In this document: one piece after another, positions 56,110 to 64,000 of the stretch
Layout: every line of letters begins with the position of its first letter
Numbering within the stretch: the first letter of the stretch is position 1
Origin: Streptococcus mitis
GTDB taxonomy: Bacteria > Bacillota > Bacilli > Lactobacillales > Streptococcaceae
DNA: 64,000 nucleotides
Direction: 5' to 3'
NCBI RefSeq assembly: GCF_013305725.1
Contig: NZ_CP047883.1
Location: forward strand, 1,901,001 to 1,965,000
The notes under the pieces: model-generated
The model's database searches: none
What the model was told of the DNA's origin: nothing
Seen by the model: the letters and a program-made list of their open reading frames with translations, nothing else
Made by a program: the position numbers and the translations under genes

Positions 56110-57171
56110 TTACTGTCCTCCCTTCAATACTTTTAGCTGTACGCCTGCTTGACGAATGGCTTCTTGGGCACCTGCCAACGCTGCTTTTTCACCTGACAAG
56201 ACCACCACCAATTCTCCAACAGGAGTACCATCGAGGATTTCGATATTTCCATAGAGGATATTAGCTGTTACTTGGTAATGCTTGTACAATTCATTCAAAA
56301 GTGGCTCGTCTGTTGAAGCACCCGCATACTTGAGCTGCACCAAGAGACTGTTTTCTGACAGATGTTCCACGATTTCTTGCTTCTCAATTTTGACCATAGC
56401 TTCATCAATGCCTGTGGCTGTTGAGATAAAGTCTTGAGTCAAAGGCTGTTTAGGATCTGAGAAGATTTCAAGGACGCTGCCCTCTTCAATCAAATGCCCA
56501 TCCTGCATGACTGCCACACGATTGGCAATGTCTTTGACAATCTGCATTTCATGCGTAATCAAGACAACAGTCAAGCCTAATTTTTGGTTCAAATCTTGCA
56601 ACAAGGCCAAAATCTGCTTGGTTGTCTTAGGATCAAGGGCAGAAGTTGACTCATCTGAAATCAAGATTTTTGGATCATTTGCCAAGGCACGCGCAATGGC
56701 TACACGCTGTTTTTGCCCTCCAGATAGTTGTGAAGGGTAGTTTTCAGCACGGTCTGCCAAGCCAACCAAGTCCAACAACTTGGCTACTTTAGCCTTCTTT
56801 TCTTCCTTGCTGAGTCCAGAATGTTTGAGGGCAAAGACTACATTCTCCTCTGCTGTCTTTTGGCTCATCAGGTTAAAATGCTGGAAAATCATCCCAATAT
56901 CTTGACGTTTACGACGCAACTGTTCTGCCGTCAAAGTCACCTTGCCATCAAAAATCACATCATCGTCAATGGTGATTTTCCCTGCAGATGGTTTTTGCAA
57001 GAGATTAATCACCCGTACAAGGGTTGATTTCCCTGCTCCAGAATATCCAACGATTCCGTAGATATCCCCTTCTTGGATGTGAATAGTCACATCCTTGACC
57101 GCTGTGATGGTTCTCTTCTTCTGATGAAAAGTCACATCGATCTGATCTAACTTGATAATATCTCTACTCAT
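56110..57171 (-). CDS. metN: methionine ABC transporter ATP-binding protein
   Basis: The 353-residue ATPase has Walker [10 protein letters not shown] (residues 39-47), signature [14 protein letters not shown], Walker [14 protein letters not shown] and a C-terminal NIL domain (about 270-350) that senses methionine and inhibits transport. The start overlaps the end of the M20 gene by 8 bp. Confidence 0.96.
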   Translation of the reverse strand: MSRDIIKLDQIDVTFHQKKRTITAVKDVTIHIQEGDIYGIVGYSGAGKSTLVRVINLLQKPSAGKITIDDDVIFDGKVTLTAEQLRRKRQDIGMIFQHFNLMSQKTAEENVVFALKHSGLSKEEKKAKVAKLLDLVGLADRAENYPSQLSGGQKQRVAIARALANDPKILISDESTSALDPKTTKQILALLQDLNQKLGLTVVLITHEMQIVKDIANRVAVMQDGHLIEEGSVLEIFSDPKQPLTQDFISTATGIDEAMVKIEKQEIVEHLSENSLLVQLKYAGASTDEPLLNELYKHYQVTANILYGNIEILDGTPVGELVVVLSGEKAALAGAQEAIRQAGVQLKVLKGGQ

Positions 57172-58537
57172 AGCTTCTAATCAGCTCCTCTACTAATTCA
57201 ATATGGGTGTAATAATCGGCGATTCGCACGTTCTCATCTCCACCGTGGTCTCGACTATTGGCATTTCCTAGACCGAAGGCCACCATTGGCACCTCTAGGG
57301 CATCAAAGACTGTATGCATAGGCCCTGTCCCAGCTGTAGTCGGCAAGACTGAAACGCCCTGTGGATAGAATTTCTTAGCCAACTCGATTACATTGAGAAT
57401 GGCTGGCGCGCTCATATCGCTTCGATAGCTCATCTCTCCCAAGGTATAGTATAATTCTACCTTATCAAAGCCATTTTTGTCTAGCTGTTTCCGAATTTTT
57501 TCCAGAACATCATGCGGTTCTAGACCAGGAACCAAACGAACTTCTAGCTTAGCACTGGCTTCTGCTGGCAAAATCGTTTTAACTCCTTGCCCTTGATAAC
57601 CTGACTGAATCCCTTCGATATTAAGAGCTGGCTCAAAAAAGAATCGTTTTAGAAAGGCTGCGCGGTCCTCTTGTAAGAGAGGCAATTCCAAACCATAAAT
57701 CTGGCTGATTTCCCCTGGATTTCGTTGAGCGTAAGTGTCCACCAAGGCCAATTCTCGTTCATTTGGCTCTTGTACCTCTTCGTACAAACCTTCTACCAAA
57801 ATACGGCCATCAGCAGCACGAAGAGACTGTAGGGCTTGAAGAAGATACCAGGGAGCTGACTCCACAACCCCACCATAACTAGAGTGGATATCCACATCAG
57901 CACTTTTAACCTTGGCATCAAAGGTCACAATCCCCTTATTTCCACCAGAAATTTCCAGCTGTTCCAAGGCATTCTTGGTTCCTTGTTCCCAGACCAACAA
58001 ATCCGCGCCACGAAGTTTGTCCGCGTGTTTTTCCAGATACTTATCTAGGTCTGTTGAAGCCGATTCCTCCGCCCCCTCCATGATAAAACTGATATTGACA
58101 GGCAAGTCATCATGGTGTTGCATATATTTTCTCAAAGCACTCAAACGAGCTGTGATATGACCCTTATCGTCGTCAACCCCACGCCCATACATGAAGCCAT
58201 TGCGGACCGAAAGCGTAAAGGGATCCTCTGTCCAGACCTGATCTCCGTCCGCTGGAACAGTGTCATAGTGGTTGTAGAAAATCAAGGTCTTGGCATCTGG
58301 ACGCGAACTCTTGAAATGCGCCATGACAAAGGGCGCCGTATAAGTCTCATCAATCTCCACTTCAGCCCCAACACGCTTGAAAATCTCACCCAGATAGTTT
58401 GCGACCTCCTTAAGTCCAACCTGCTGGGCAAAGACTGACTTCTTAGAAATCAAAGTACGCAAAACCTCAAAATAATGCTGGGCTACATGATCCTTTTCAA
58501 ATTTTTCAATCTGTTCTTGTTCGCTAGGAAAAACCAT
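57164..58537 (-). CDS. M20-family dipeptidase
   Basis: The 457-residue zinc peptidase has metal-site motifs [27 protein letters not shown], and a late HGGDENVRI. The middle lid domain makes dimers. It probably releases methionine from peptides taken in, since it lies inside the methionine transporter operon between metQ and metN, an arrangement seen in streptococci. It starts 97 bp after metQ, with a terminator-like hairpin between them. Confidence 0.92.
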   Translation of the reverse strand: MVFPSEQEQIEKFEKDHVAQHYFEVLRTLISKKSVFAQQVGLKEVANYLGEIFKRVGAEVEIDETYTAPFVMAHFKSSRPDAKTLIFYNHYDTVPADGDQVWTEDPFTLSVRNGFMYGRGVDDDKGHITARLSALRKYMQHHDDLPVNISFIMEGAEESASTDLDKYLEKHADKLRGADLLVWEQGTKNALEQLEISGGNKGIVTFDAKVKSADVDIHSSYGGVVESAPWYLLQALQSLRAADGRILVEGLYEEVQEPNERELALVDTYAQRNPGEISQIYGLELPLLQEDRAAFLKRFFFEPALNIEGIQSGYQGQGVKTILPAEASAKLEVRLVPGLEPHDVLEKIRKQLDKNGFDKVELYYTLGEMSYRSDMSAPAILNVIELAKKFYPQGVSVLPTTAGTGPMHTVFDALEVPMVAFGLGNANSRDHGGDENVRIADYYTHIELVEELIRSYE

Positions 58538-58597
58538 ATTCTCTCTACCTTTCTATGAACTACTCTTCCTGACAATCCATGCTCTATACAAAAGCAA

Positions 58598-58622
58598 GAG
58601 GTGGAATTCTCTCTCCCACCTC
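58598..58622 (-). terminator. partial terminator between metQ and the M20 gene
   Basis: GAGGTGG/CCACCTC (7 bp, 11-nt loop) is followed on the minus strand by TTGCTTTTG. It could raise metQ message over that of the downstream genes. Confidence 0.65.
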
Positions 58623-58633
58623 CCTGTTTCTTA

Positions 58634-59488
58634 TTACCAAACTGGTTGATCCAAACCGTCTGATGTTTCTTCGATAACTTTTTTCACGTCATCTGTGTGG
58701 TAAGCTGCAATCACTTTCTTGATAGCATCAGCCTTAGGTGATGTTTCCCAATCTTTTTTCGCAACGATGATGTTATACCATTGTTTTGAGTTTTCATCAG
58801 CTTGTTCTTTGAAAAGTGCTTTCTTGTAGTCCAATTTTGCTTCTGTAACGAAGGTATTGTTTACAACGGCAGCGTCAACTGATGATAATGAACGAGCTGT
58901 TTGGCTAGCGTCCAATTCAGTGATTTTCAAGTTCTTTGGATTTTCTTTGATATTAGCAACTGTTGCAAGGGCAGTTCCTGAAACATCCAATTTAATCAAA
59001 CCAGCCGATTGAAGCAAGTAAAGCGCACGGCTTTCGTTTGTAGCATCGTTCGGTACAGCGATTTCTCCGTTTGCTGGGATGTCTTCTACTTTAGTGTACT
59101 TGTTGTCACTTCCATTCAAACCTGAGTAAAGGCGGATTGGAGAGATGTAAGTATCTGCAATCGCTACAAGGTCTTTCCCGTTTTCTTTATTCCAGTTGTT
59201 CAAGAAGTTATAGTGTTGGAAAGCGTTCAAATCTACTTCACCATCAGCAGTTGCCTTGTTTGGTTGTGAGTAGTCTGTGAACTCTGTAAATTCCAAGGTA
59301 ATGCCGTCTTTTTTAACCAATTCTTGGATTTTGTCCCAACGTTTTTCTTCAGAACCGCTACGGTTAACCGTTGCGATTTTGATAGTTGTTGCATTGTCTG
59401 CTTTCTTTTCTGAGTTTCCGCAAGCTACAAGAGCCAAACCTGCGACTGTAGCAAGGGCTGCTACACCAAGCCATTTTTTAATTTTCAT
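58634..59488 (-). CDS. metQ: methionine-binding lipoprotein
   Basis: The 284-residue protein has a lipoprotein signal (VAC at Cys23, LALVACGNSEKK) and the MetQ fold: DLNAFQHYNFLNNW, ISPIRLYSGLN and IAVPNDATNESRALYLL, the last of which lines the ligand pocket. It delivers methionine to MetNI. It is first in the operon, behind a MET-box and promoter. Confidence 0.96.
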   Translation of the reverse strand: MKIKKWLGVAALATVAGLALVACGNSEKKADNATTIKIATVNRSGSEEKRWDKIQELVKKDGITLEFTEFTDYSQPNKATADGEVDLNAFQHYNFLNNWNKENGKDLVAIADTYISPIRLYSGLNGSDNKYTKVEDIPANGEIAVPNDATNESRALYLLQSAGLIKLDVSGTALATVANIKENPKNLKITELDASQTARSLSSVDAAVVNNTFVTEAKLDYKKALFKEQADENSKQWYNIIVAKKDWETSPKADAIKKVIAAYHTDDVKKVIEETSDGLDQPVW

Positions 59489-59519
59489 GATTCTTTCTCC
59501 TTAAAAATAATACCGTACT

Positions 59520-59548
59520 AGTATCTCACAATTTGTTTGATTTCACAA
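59520..59548 (-). promoter_or_regulatory. metQ promoter
   Basis: The minus strand has TTGTGA (59543-59548), 17 bp, GATACT (59520-59525), with TG one base upstream. A hairpin (ACAATTTGT/ACAAATTGT, 59528-59553) overlaps it. Confidence 0.65.
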
Positions 59549-59570
59549 ATTGTTATTAGATAGCCAGATA

Positions 59571-59587
59571 TATAGTTTAAAACTATA
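59571..59587. promoter_or_regulatory. MET-box (MtaR/MetR-type operator)
   Basis: TATAGTTTAAAACTATA is a perfect palindrome matching the Streptococcaceae MET-box consensus TATAGTTtnAAACTATA, bound by the LysR-type methionine regulator. It lies about 60-75 bp upstream of the predicted start of transcription, a position that suits activation. Confidence 0.85.
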
Positions 59588-59605
59588 TCCCTAAAAACTG
59601 AGAAA

Positions 59606-59631
59606 TCATCCATCTTATTCAGAATGGATGA
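59606..59631 (-). terminator. terminator of the 59642 gene
   Basis: TCATCCAT/ATGGATGA (8 bp, 10-nt loop) is followed by TTTCTCAGTTTTT on the minus strand. Confidence 0.8.
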
Positions 59632-59641
59632 CTTCAAGAAA

Positions 59642-60505
<864 letters not shown>

Positions 60506-60576
60506 TTAACAGAAAAAGAGCATTTACGCCATTATATGATATCTATCTCTGTGATAGGTTTTCTTTATGGCTAATT

Positions 60577-60682
60577 TATACTCAATGAAAATCAAAGAGC
60601 AAACTAGAAAGCTAGCCGCAAGCTGTACTTGAGTACGGTAAGGCGACGCTGACGTGGTTTGAATTTGATTTTCGAAGAGTAT
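60577..60682 (-). repeat. BOX element 2
   Basis: The minus strand begins ATACTCTTCGAAAATCAAAT, contains CGTCAGCGTCGCCTTACCGT and ends with TTTGATTTTCATTGAGTATA. Its left part follows the boxA consensus more closely than copies 1 and 3. Its boundary at 60682 includes part of the azlD stop codon. Confidence 0.9.
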
Positions 60683-61005
60683 TAAAAGACCAAACGCAAG
60701 ACTGCAATTAAGACCACTCCAAAGAGAACTGTTCCGACTAGATTGCGGTAGCGGAAGGCTACCCAAGCTGTTGGAAAGACTGCTAAGAAGTCTAGCCATT
60801 TAATTTGAGGAAGGCTACCAACCTTGCCTGTCACTACACTTGAAAGAATCAAGGCAAAGATAATCGAAACGGGCAAGAACTTCAAAAAACGTTCAACAAT
60901 CGCAGGCAAGCCCTTATACTTAACCAAGATGAAGGGAATCATACGGGGAATCCAAGTCACAAGACCAGAGAAAATAACTGCTAATAAAAGATACTTACTG
61001 ACCAT
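60682..61005 (-). CDS. azlD: AzlD-family branched-chain amino acid transport protein
   Basis: The 107-residue protein has four membrane segments and the AzlD pattern (ITWIPRMIPF-like VTWIPRMIPFILV, then KFLPVSIIFALILSSVV). It works with AzlC. It overlaps azlC by 11 bp. The stop codon coincides with the boundary of BOX element 2. Confidence 0.92.
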   Translation of the reverse strand: MVSKYLLLAVIFSGLVTWIPRMIPFILVKYKGLPAIVERFLKFLPVSIIFALILSSVVTGKVGSLPQIKWLDFLAVFPTAWVAFRYRNLVGTVLFGVVLIAVLRLVF

Positions 61006-61690
61006 CTAAAACCACCCCCATTGTACAACCAAGTAGCGTCGCAAACAGAACAGCTAGTGACTGAGACACCACTGTCAAGAGTAAAAAGAAGGACACCGCA
61101 ACAACTGCTAGGATAATGAGCAGATTGCGGACAGGAATCCGTCTTTGCATAATCTGGAATTGCGAAGCAAAAATTCCAATGAACATCCCAACCAGGGCAA
61201 AATCCAAGCCAAAGATTTCTGGATTTGGCAGCAGACCACCCAGAGCCGTTCCGACAACTGTTCCCACAAACCAAGCCACATAGCTGTTGAGATTGTTTCC
61301 GTGCATCCACATAGGATTGACCTTGTCTGTATGGGCTAACTCGCCCATCAAAACGCCATAAGTCTCATCCGTCAAGAGACTAGACATACCGATATTTTGC
61401 CAGAGACTGGTATGACGGAAATAGGTTGACGCATGCAAACTCAACAAAAAGAGACGCAAATTAATCAAAAAGACCGTCATAGCAATAGCTGCCACAGGTG
61501 CTTGAACCGCAATCAGTGCCAACATGGCAAACTGGGCGCTCCCAGCATAAACAAAGAGGCTCATCAAGCCCATCTCAACAGGTGTCACATAGGGCGCACC
61601 AATAATCCCACAGGCCAAGCCAATACTGACATAACCAAGGGCCGTTGGCATGGCCGCCTGCGCCCCCTCCCAAAATCCTTTTTCTTTCAT
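60995..61690 (-). CDS. azlC: AzlC-family branched-chain amino acid exporter subunit
   Basis: The 231-residue protein has about seven membrane segments and the AzlC start (EGAQAAMPTALGYVSIGLACG). AzlCD pairs export branched-chain amino acids or analogues such as 4-azaleucine. I start it at 61690, because AGGAGAAAG lies directly upstream; an in-frame ATG at 61702 overlaps it. BOX element 3 lies between the ATG and the promoter at 61865. Confidence 0.93.
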   Translation of the reverse strand: MKEKGFWEGAQAAMPTALGYVSIGLACGIIGAPYVTPVEMGLMSLFVYAGSAQFAMLALIAVQAPVAAIAMTVFLINLRLFLLSLHASTYFRHTSLWQNIGMSSLLTDETYGVLMGELAHTDKVNPMWMHGNNLNSYVAWFVGTVVGTALGGLLPNPEIFGLDFALVGMFIGIFASQFQIMQRRIPVRNLLIILAVVAVSFFLLLTVVSQSLAVLFATLLGCTMGVVLDGQ

Positions 61691-61713
61691 CTTTCTCCTC
61701 ATATTGTCTTAAT

Positions 61714-61829
61714 AATACTCAATGAAAATCAAAGAGCAAACTAGAAAGCTGGCCACAGGTTGCTCAAAACATTGTTTTGAGGTTGCAGATAGAAGCTGAC
61801 GCAGTTTGAAGAGATTTTCGAAGAGTATA
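61714..61829 (-). repeat. BOX element 3
   Basis: The minus strand runs from TATACTCTTCGAAAATCTCT through AACTGCGTCAGCTTC to TTTTGAGCAACCTGTGGCCA and CATTGAGTAT. It resembles copy 1 more than copy 2 and lies in the azlCD leader. Confidence 0.9.
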
Positions 61830-61864
61830 AGTAGGCTGAAAAGGCTCCAGCCATAGCATGGACT

Positions 61865-61873
61865 ATTATAACA
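61865..61873 (-). promoter_or_regulatory. azlCD promoter (extended -10) upstream of BOX 3
   Basis: The minus strand reads TGTTATAAT with TATAAT at 61865-61870. The T-run of the HdeD terminator sits where a -35 would be. Confidence 0.65.
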
Positions 61874-61892
61874 CATTCAGGAAAGAGAAAAA

Positions 61893-61919
61893 AGTCTGCT
61901 GATTGTAATCAGACAGACT
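61893..61919 (-). terminator. terminator of the TetR-HdeD operon
   Basis: AGTCTG-T-CTGATT pairs with AATCAG-CAGACT (12 bp with one bulge, 2-nt loop), followed by TTTTTTC on the minus strand. Confidence 0.9.
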
Positions 61920-61930
61920 CCATTTTATTC

Positions 61931-62443
61931 TTATTTAATCTTGAAGAATTGAACAATTGCCACAATACCTTGATAAATAAAGACAAAGGCAATGGTGTAA
62001 CTAATATAGAGACCGGTCATCAATGGGTGTCCCATCATGATTAAACCTGCTACGATTCCTAAAATCCCCATCCAAACTAGAGGGGTACCTACCGATTTAT
62101 CCGTCTTACGAACCTTGAAACCAACGATAGTTTTTGTAATACCATTTGTCAAGGCCCATAAAGAAATGATAAATGGTACAAATGTTACCATTTCAATAAA
62201 GCTACCTGAGAACAAGGTAAGAGCGAGGATGAGGGTAACAATTCCTCCAAATAAATTCCAGCCATGCTTTTCTTCTGATTTGAAGTATTGTACAATCTCA
62301 GAAATCCCTTGAACTGCAAATACAAGTGCAAACCAGAAAGTCATGGAAGCCAAGCTAATAAGAGGATGTGCAAACATATTAAAACCTACAAAAACTGCAA
62401 AAATACCCGCAATTAGTAACAACCATTTCCAAATTTTCGACAT
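61931..62443 (-). CDS. HdeD-family (DUF308) membrane protein
   Basis: The 170-residue protein has six hydrophobic segments in three repeated pairs and DUF308 features (LLIAGIFAVFVGFNMFAHPL, GIVAGLIMMGHPL). In E. coli HdeD aids acid resistance; here the role is unknown. Its ATG overlaps the stop of the TetR gene (TAATG), so both are in one operon under the 63152-63180 promoter. Confidence 0.9.
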   Translation of the reverse strand: MSKIWKWLLLIAGIFAVFVGFNMFAHPLISLASMTFWFALVFAVQGISEIVQYFKSEEKHGWNLFGGIVTLILALTLFSGSFIEMVTFVPFIISLWALTNGITKTIVGFKVRKTDKSVGTPLVWMGILGIVAGLIMMGHPLMTGLYISYTIAFVFIYQGIVAIVQFFKIK

Positions 62444-63127
62444 TATTTTTCTCCTTTTTTAGAGGAATCTTCCTCTAGTATTCCATAAATCATCATATCC
62501 AAAACCTGTGATAATTGATGTTCATATCCTGAAACCAAGTCAGGCAAACTGCTATCTGACGAAACAGTTAAATAATAGGAACGAAACATATCCTGAATCA
62601 ATCGCAGATAGTCCATAGCTCGTTTCTCATCAATATGCTCTTTCAGTTTGGATTCTGATATAAGTTTTTGACAAACTTGTTCATTCAAGTCCAAAAAGAT
62701 AGCTTTTGGATTCTGATATAAGTTTTTGACAAACTTGTTCATTCAAGTCCAAAAAGATAGCTTTCTGTGGTGCAATGTCTGCTTCCAATTCTTCTGGTGT
62801 CGCAATCATTGCCTCAAAGAAAATGTGGCTATGTTCTGGGTATTGCTGATAAAATTGGTGACGTCTTTCCATATAATCAGCTAAGGAGGGCACTTGACCT
62901 TCCACCCCCAGAAACACTGCCAAAGCTTTCTCAAAACTCTCCTGAAAACAAGTTAGATAGAGGTCTGATTTCCCTGAAAAATTATGATACAAAACTCCTT
63001 TGGAAATACCATCCACTTTACAAAGTTCATTGATGACAAAACCTTGATAGCCTTTTGTAGCAAATTCAAACAAAGCAGCGGTAATGATTTTCTCTCTTCG
63101 TAGTCTTGTTTTTTCTTCTTTTCTCAT
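62443..63127 (-). pseudogene. TetR-family regulator disrupted by a 58-bp tandem duplication
   Basis: The N-terminal part from ATG 63127 has an intact TetR helix-turn-helix (TAALFEFATKGYQGFVINELCK, GVLYHNFSGKSDLY). At 62647-62764 a 58-bp segment occurs twice in tandem. Since 58 is not a multiple of three, the frame ends early (after the unit coding LNEQVCQKLISESK) and continues in another frame for the C-terminal 70 residues. Removing one copy restores 208 residues. The first-copy product would keep the DNA-binding domain but lose the dimerisation C-terminus. Confidence 0.9.
62647..62764. repeat. 58-bp tandem duplication inside the TetR gene
   Basis: The segment beginning TTTGGATTCTGATATAAG is repeated with an exact offset of 58 bp. 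Sixty bases match without difference (62647-62706 and 62705-62764), so the event is recent and could revert by slippage or recombination. Confidence 0.95.
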
Positions 63128-63151
63128 GTATTTATCTCTACATTTTTGAAT

Positions 63152-63180
63152 TATAAACCGATTGGTCTGAAATGTCAAGC
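63152..63180 (-). promoter_or_regulatory. consensus promoter of the TetR-HdeD operon
   Basis: The minus strand has TTGACA (63175-63180), 17 bp, TATAAT (63152-63157), a perfect sigma-A consensus. Between them is AGACC-N4-GGTTT, an imperfect palindrome that could be the TetR operator. Confidence 0.85.
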
Positions 63181-63200
63181 AACTTTCTCAAAAATTTAAC

Positions 63201-63244
63201 AGTCTGCTGATTGTAGCCATCATAAACAGACTGGAATCCAGTCT
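63201..63244 (-). terminator. possible terminator of the MFS gene
   Basis: AGACTGG/CCAGTCT (7 bp, 3-nt loop, 63228-63244) lies 27 bp after the MFS stop and is followed by GTTTATG. A longer pairing of CAGTCTG with CAGACTG at 63200-63206 is also possible. The weak U-tract makes this uncertain. Confidence 0.5.
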
Positions 63245-63270
63245 CAAACATATAATATACACATTCTTCG

Positions 63271-64000
63271 CTAAATGTTTTCACGGATATTCAAGAGTAT
63301 GATAAAGGCAGCTAGAAGAAATAGCAATAAAACAAAGCTAACTGCCAGAGTTCCAAAGCTAGTAGCAATGGTTACCAAAGCTATTGTAAATAAGCTAGGT
63401 AAAACAACTGTAATGGCACCGATAGAGGATTGAACTGCTCCCATTGACTCCTCAGGTATTTGTTTAAAAATGAGTTCCTGTAATCGAGGAGAGAGGATAC
63501 CTGCGAAAAAGGCATCCAAGGCACTAAAGATAAGAATCCAGTCAAAACGAACTGCCACAAAGCCAACTAAAAGGAGTAATTGGATAATAAGCGAGGCATA
63601 TAGGGCTAGTTTTATGGAGATTGTATTCTTCAGATAGCCACTCACAAGGCTTCCGACAATAAGGGCTGACAATTCAAGGGTGGATAACAAGGCAAGAGAT
63701 TGACCTGTTTGTAAATTCAAAAAGGGCTGATTCCTCAAAAACAGAGTAGAAACAGGAACTGTAACATTTATCACTGCTTGACTAATAGAGATAATAAACA
63801 AAACCAAGAGCACCTTATTCATATTCCATATCAATTTTGATGATTGGAGCAGATGCTGGCAAAAGGATTTTACAGAGAGTCCTTCTTGATAGCTAATCGT
63901 TTTTTCTACTTTCAAGAGGTCTGTTTTTATGAAAAGAATACCTAAAAATGCGATTAAAAAGGTCAGAGCATTCAGTAAGGAAATAGACTGGATAGATAGA
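63271..64000 (-). CDS. MFS transporter, partial (C-terminal 243 residues)
   Basis: The frame is open from the right edge to a stop at 63271, so the N-terminus is outside the window. About seven membrane segments are visible. Features such as GSLVSGYLKNTISIKLALY and DAFFAGILSPRLQELIFKQIPEES fit drug/H+ antiporters of the DHA3 (macrolide-efflux-like) type. The substrate is unknown. A TTG at 63915 is inside the coding sequence and not the true start. Confidence 0.85.
   Translation of the reverse strand, partial: LSIQSISLLNALTFLIAFLGILFIKTDLLKVEKTISYQEGLSVKSFCQHLLQSSKLIWNMNKVLLVLFIISISQAVINVTVPVSTLFLRNQPFLNLQTGQSLALLSTLELSALIVGSLVSGYLKNTISIKLALYASLIIQLLLLVGFVAVRFDWILIFSALDAFFAGILSPRLQELIFKQIPEESMGAVQSSIGAITVVLPSLFTIALVTIATSFGTLAVSFVLLLFLLAAFIILLNIRENI

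Noticed and set aside
59489-59605. SAM riboswitch before metQ
   Set aside because: The leader is too short and lacks the SAM-I core; a MET-box palindrome explains the control better.
63200-63215. Shared AGTCTGCTGATTGTA at 61893 and 63201 as a mobile repeat
   Set aside because: The match is only about 15 bp and lies in terminator-like hairpins; too short to call an element.

Overview
The window comes from a low-GC Gram-positive coccus, most likely a mitis-group Streptococcus (S. mitis, S. oralis or a pneumococcus relative). The evidence is pneumococcus-like proteins and gene order, three BOX repeats, extended -10 promoters (TGnTATAAT) and Streptococcus-type small genes. As I recall, S. pneumoniae reference genomes keep mutS/argR/argS far from mutL/ruvA/tag. 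Here they lie together, as in other streptococci, so a non-pneumococcal mitis-group species is favoured. Most genes are on the minus strand. No rRNA, tRNA, CRISPR array, prophage or complete insertion sequence was found.

Layout from left to right: (1) 1-1154, an AT-rich pair: a BAAT-type thioesterase (cut by the window edge) and a MarR regulator, each with the same inverted-repeat operator. (2) 1195-6407, leuS, a histidine phosphatase, and an ACT-domain protein with a UPF0210 protein. (3) 6503-21304, the S10-spc-alpha ribosomal superoperon (rpsJ to rplQ, with secY, adk, infA and rpoA). It begins with a structured leader, ends with an L17 downstream element, and carries several large intergenic RNA structures. 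(4) 21394-24951, the anaerobic ribonucleotide reductase operon nrdD, a 46-residue protein, a GNAT acetyltransferase and nrdG. (5) 25006-36650, a membrane protein (probably Ccs4), cls, a lipoprotein, folC, the ireB-ruvX-DUF1292 operon, a second lipoprotein, spx, an M24 peptidase and uvrA. (6) 36782-49819, corA, a DUF1129 protein, an S66 peptidase, a CPBP protease, tag, ruvA, mutL, a LytTR/DUF3021 pair, mutS, argR and argS. (7) 49986-55386, nrdI, a small membrane protein, a YesLMN-like two-component operon and an ECF-type S component. (8) 55416-60472, the methionine ABC transporter (metQ, M20 peptidase, metN, metI) behind a MET-box, and an amino-acid-binding lipoprotein. (9) 60682-64000, azlCD, a TetR/HdeD pair and the end of an MFS transporter.

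Two genes are visibly broken. The response regulator of the YesLMN-like system has an in-frame amber codon. The TetR repressor has a 58-bp tandem duplication that shifts its frame.

The most interesting structural signal is a pair of about 105-nt intergenic elements on either side of rpsH. They are homologous, and their stems differ by compensating base changes, which points to a duplicated structured RNA. Other RNA or DNA signals are an 18-bp inverted repeat against the adk ribosome-binding site, a terminator-like leader before folC, and a perfect inverted repeat before nrdD whose arms resemble NrdR boxes and which also forms the terminator of the gene upstream.
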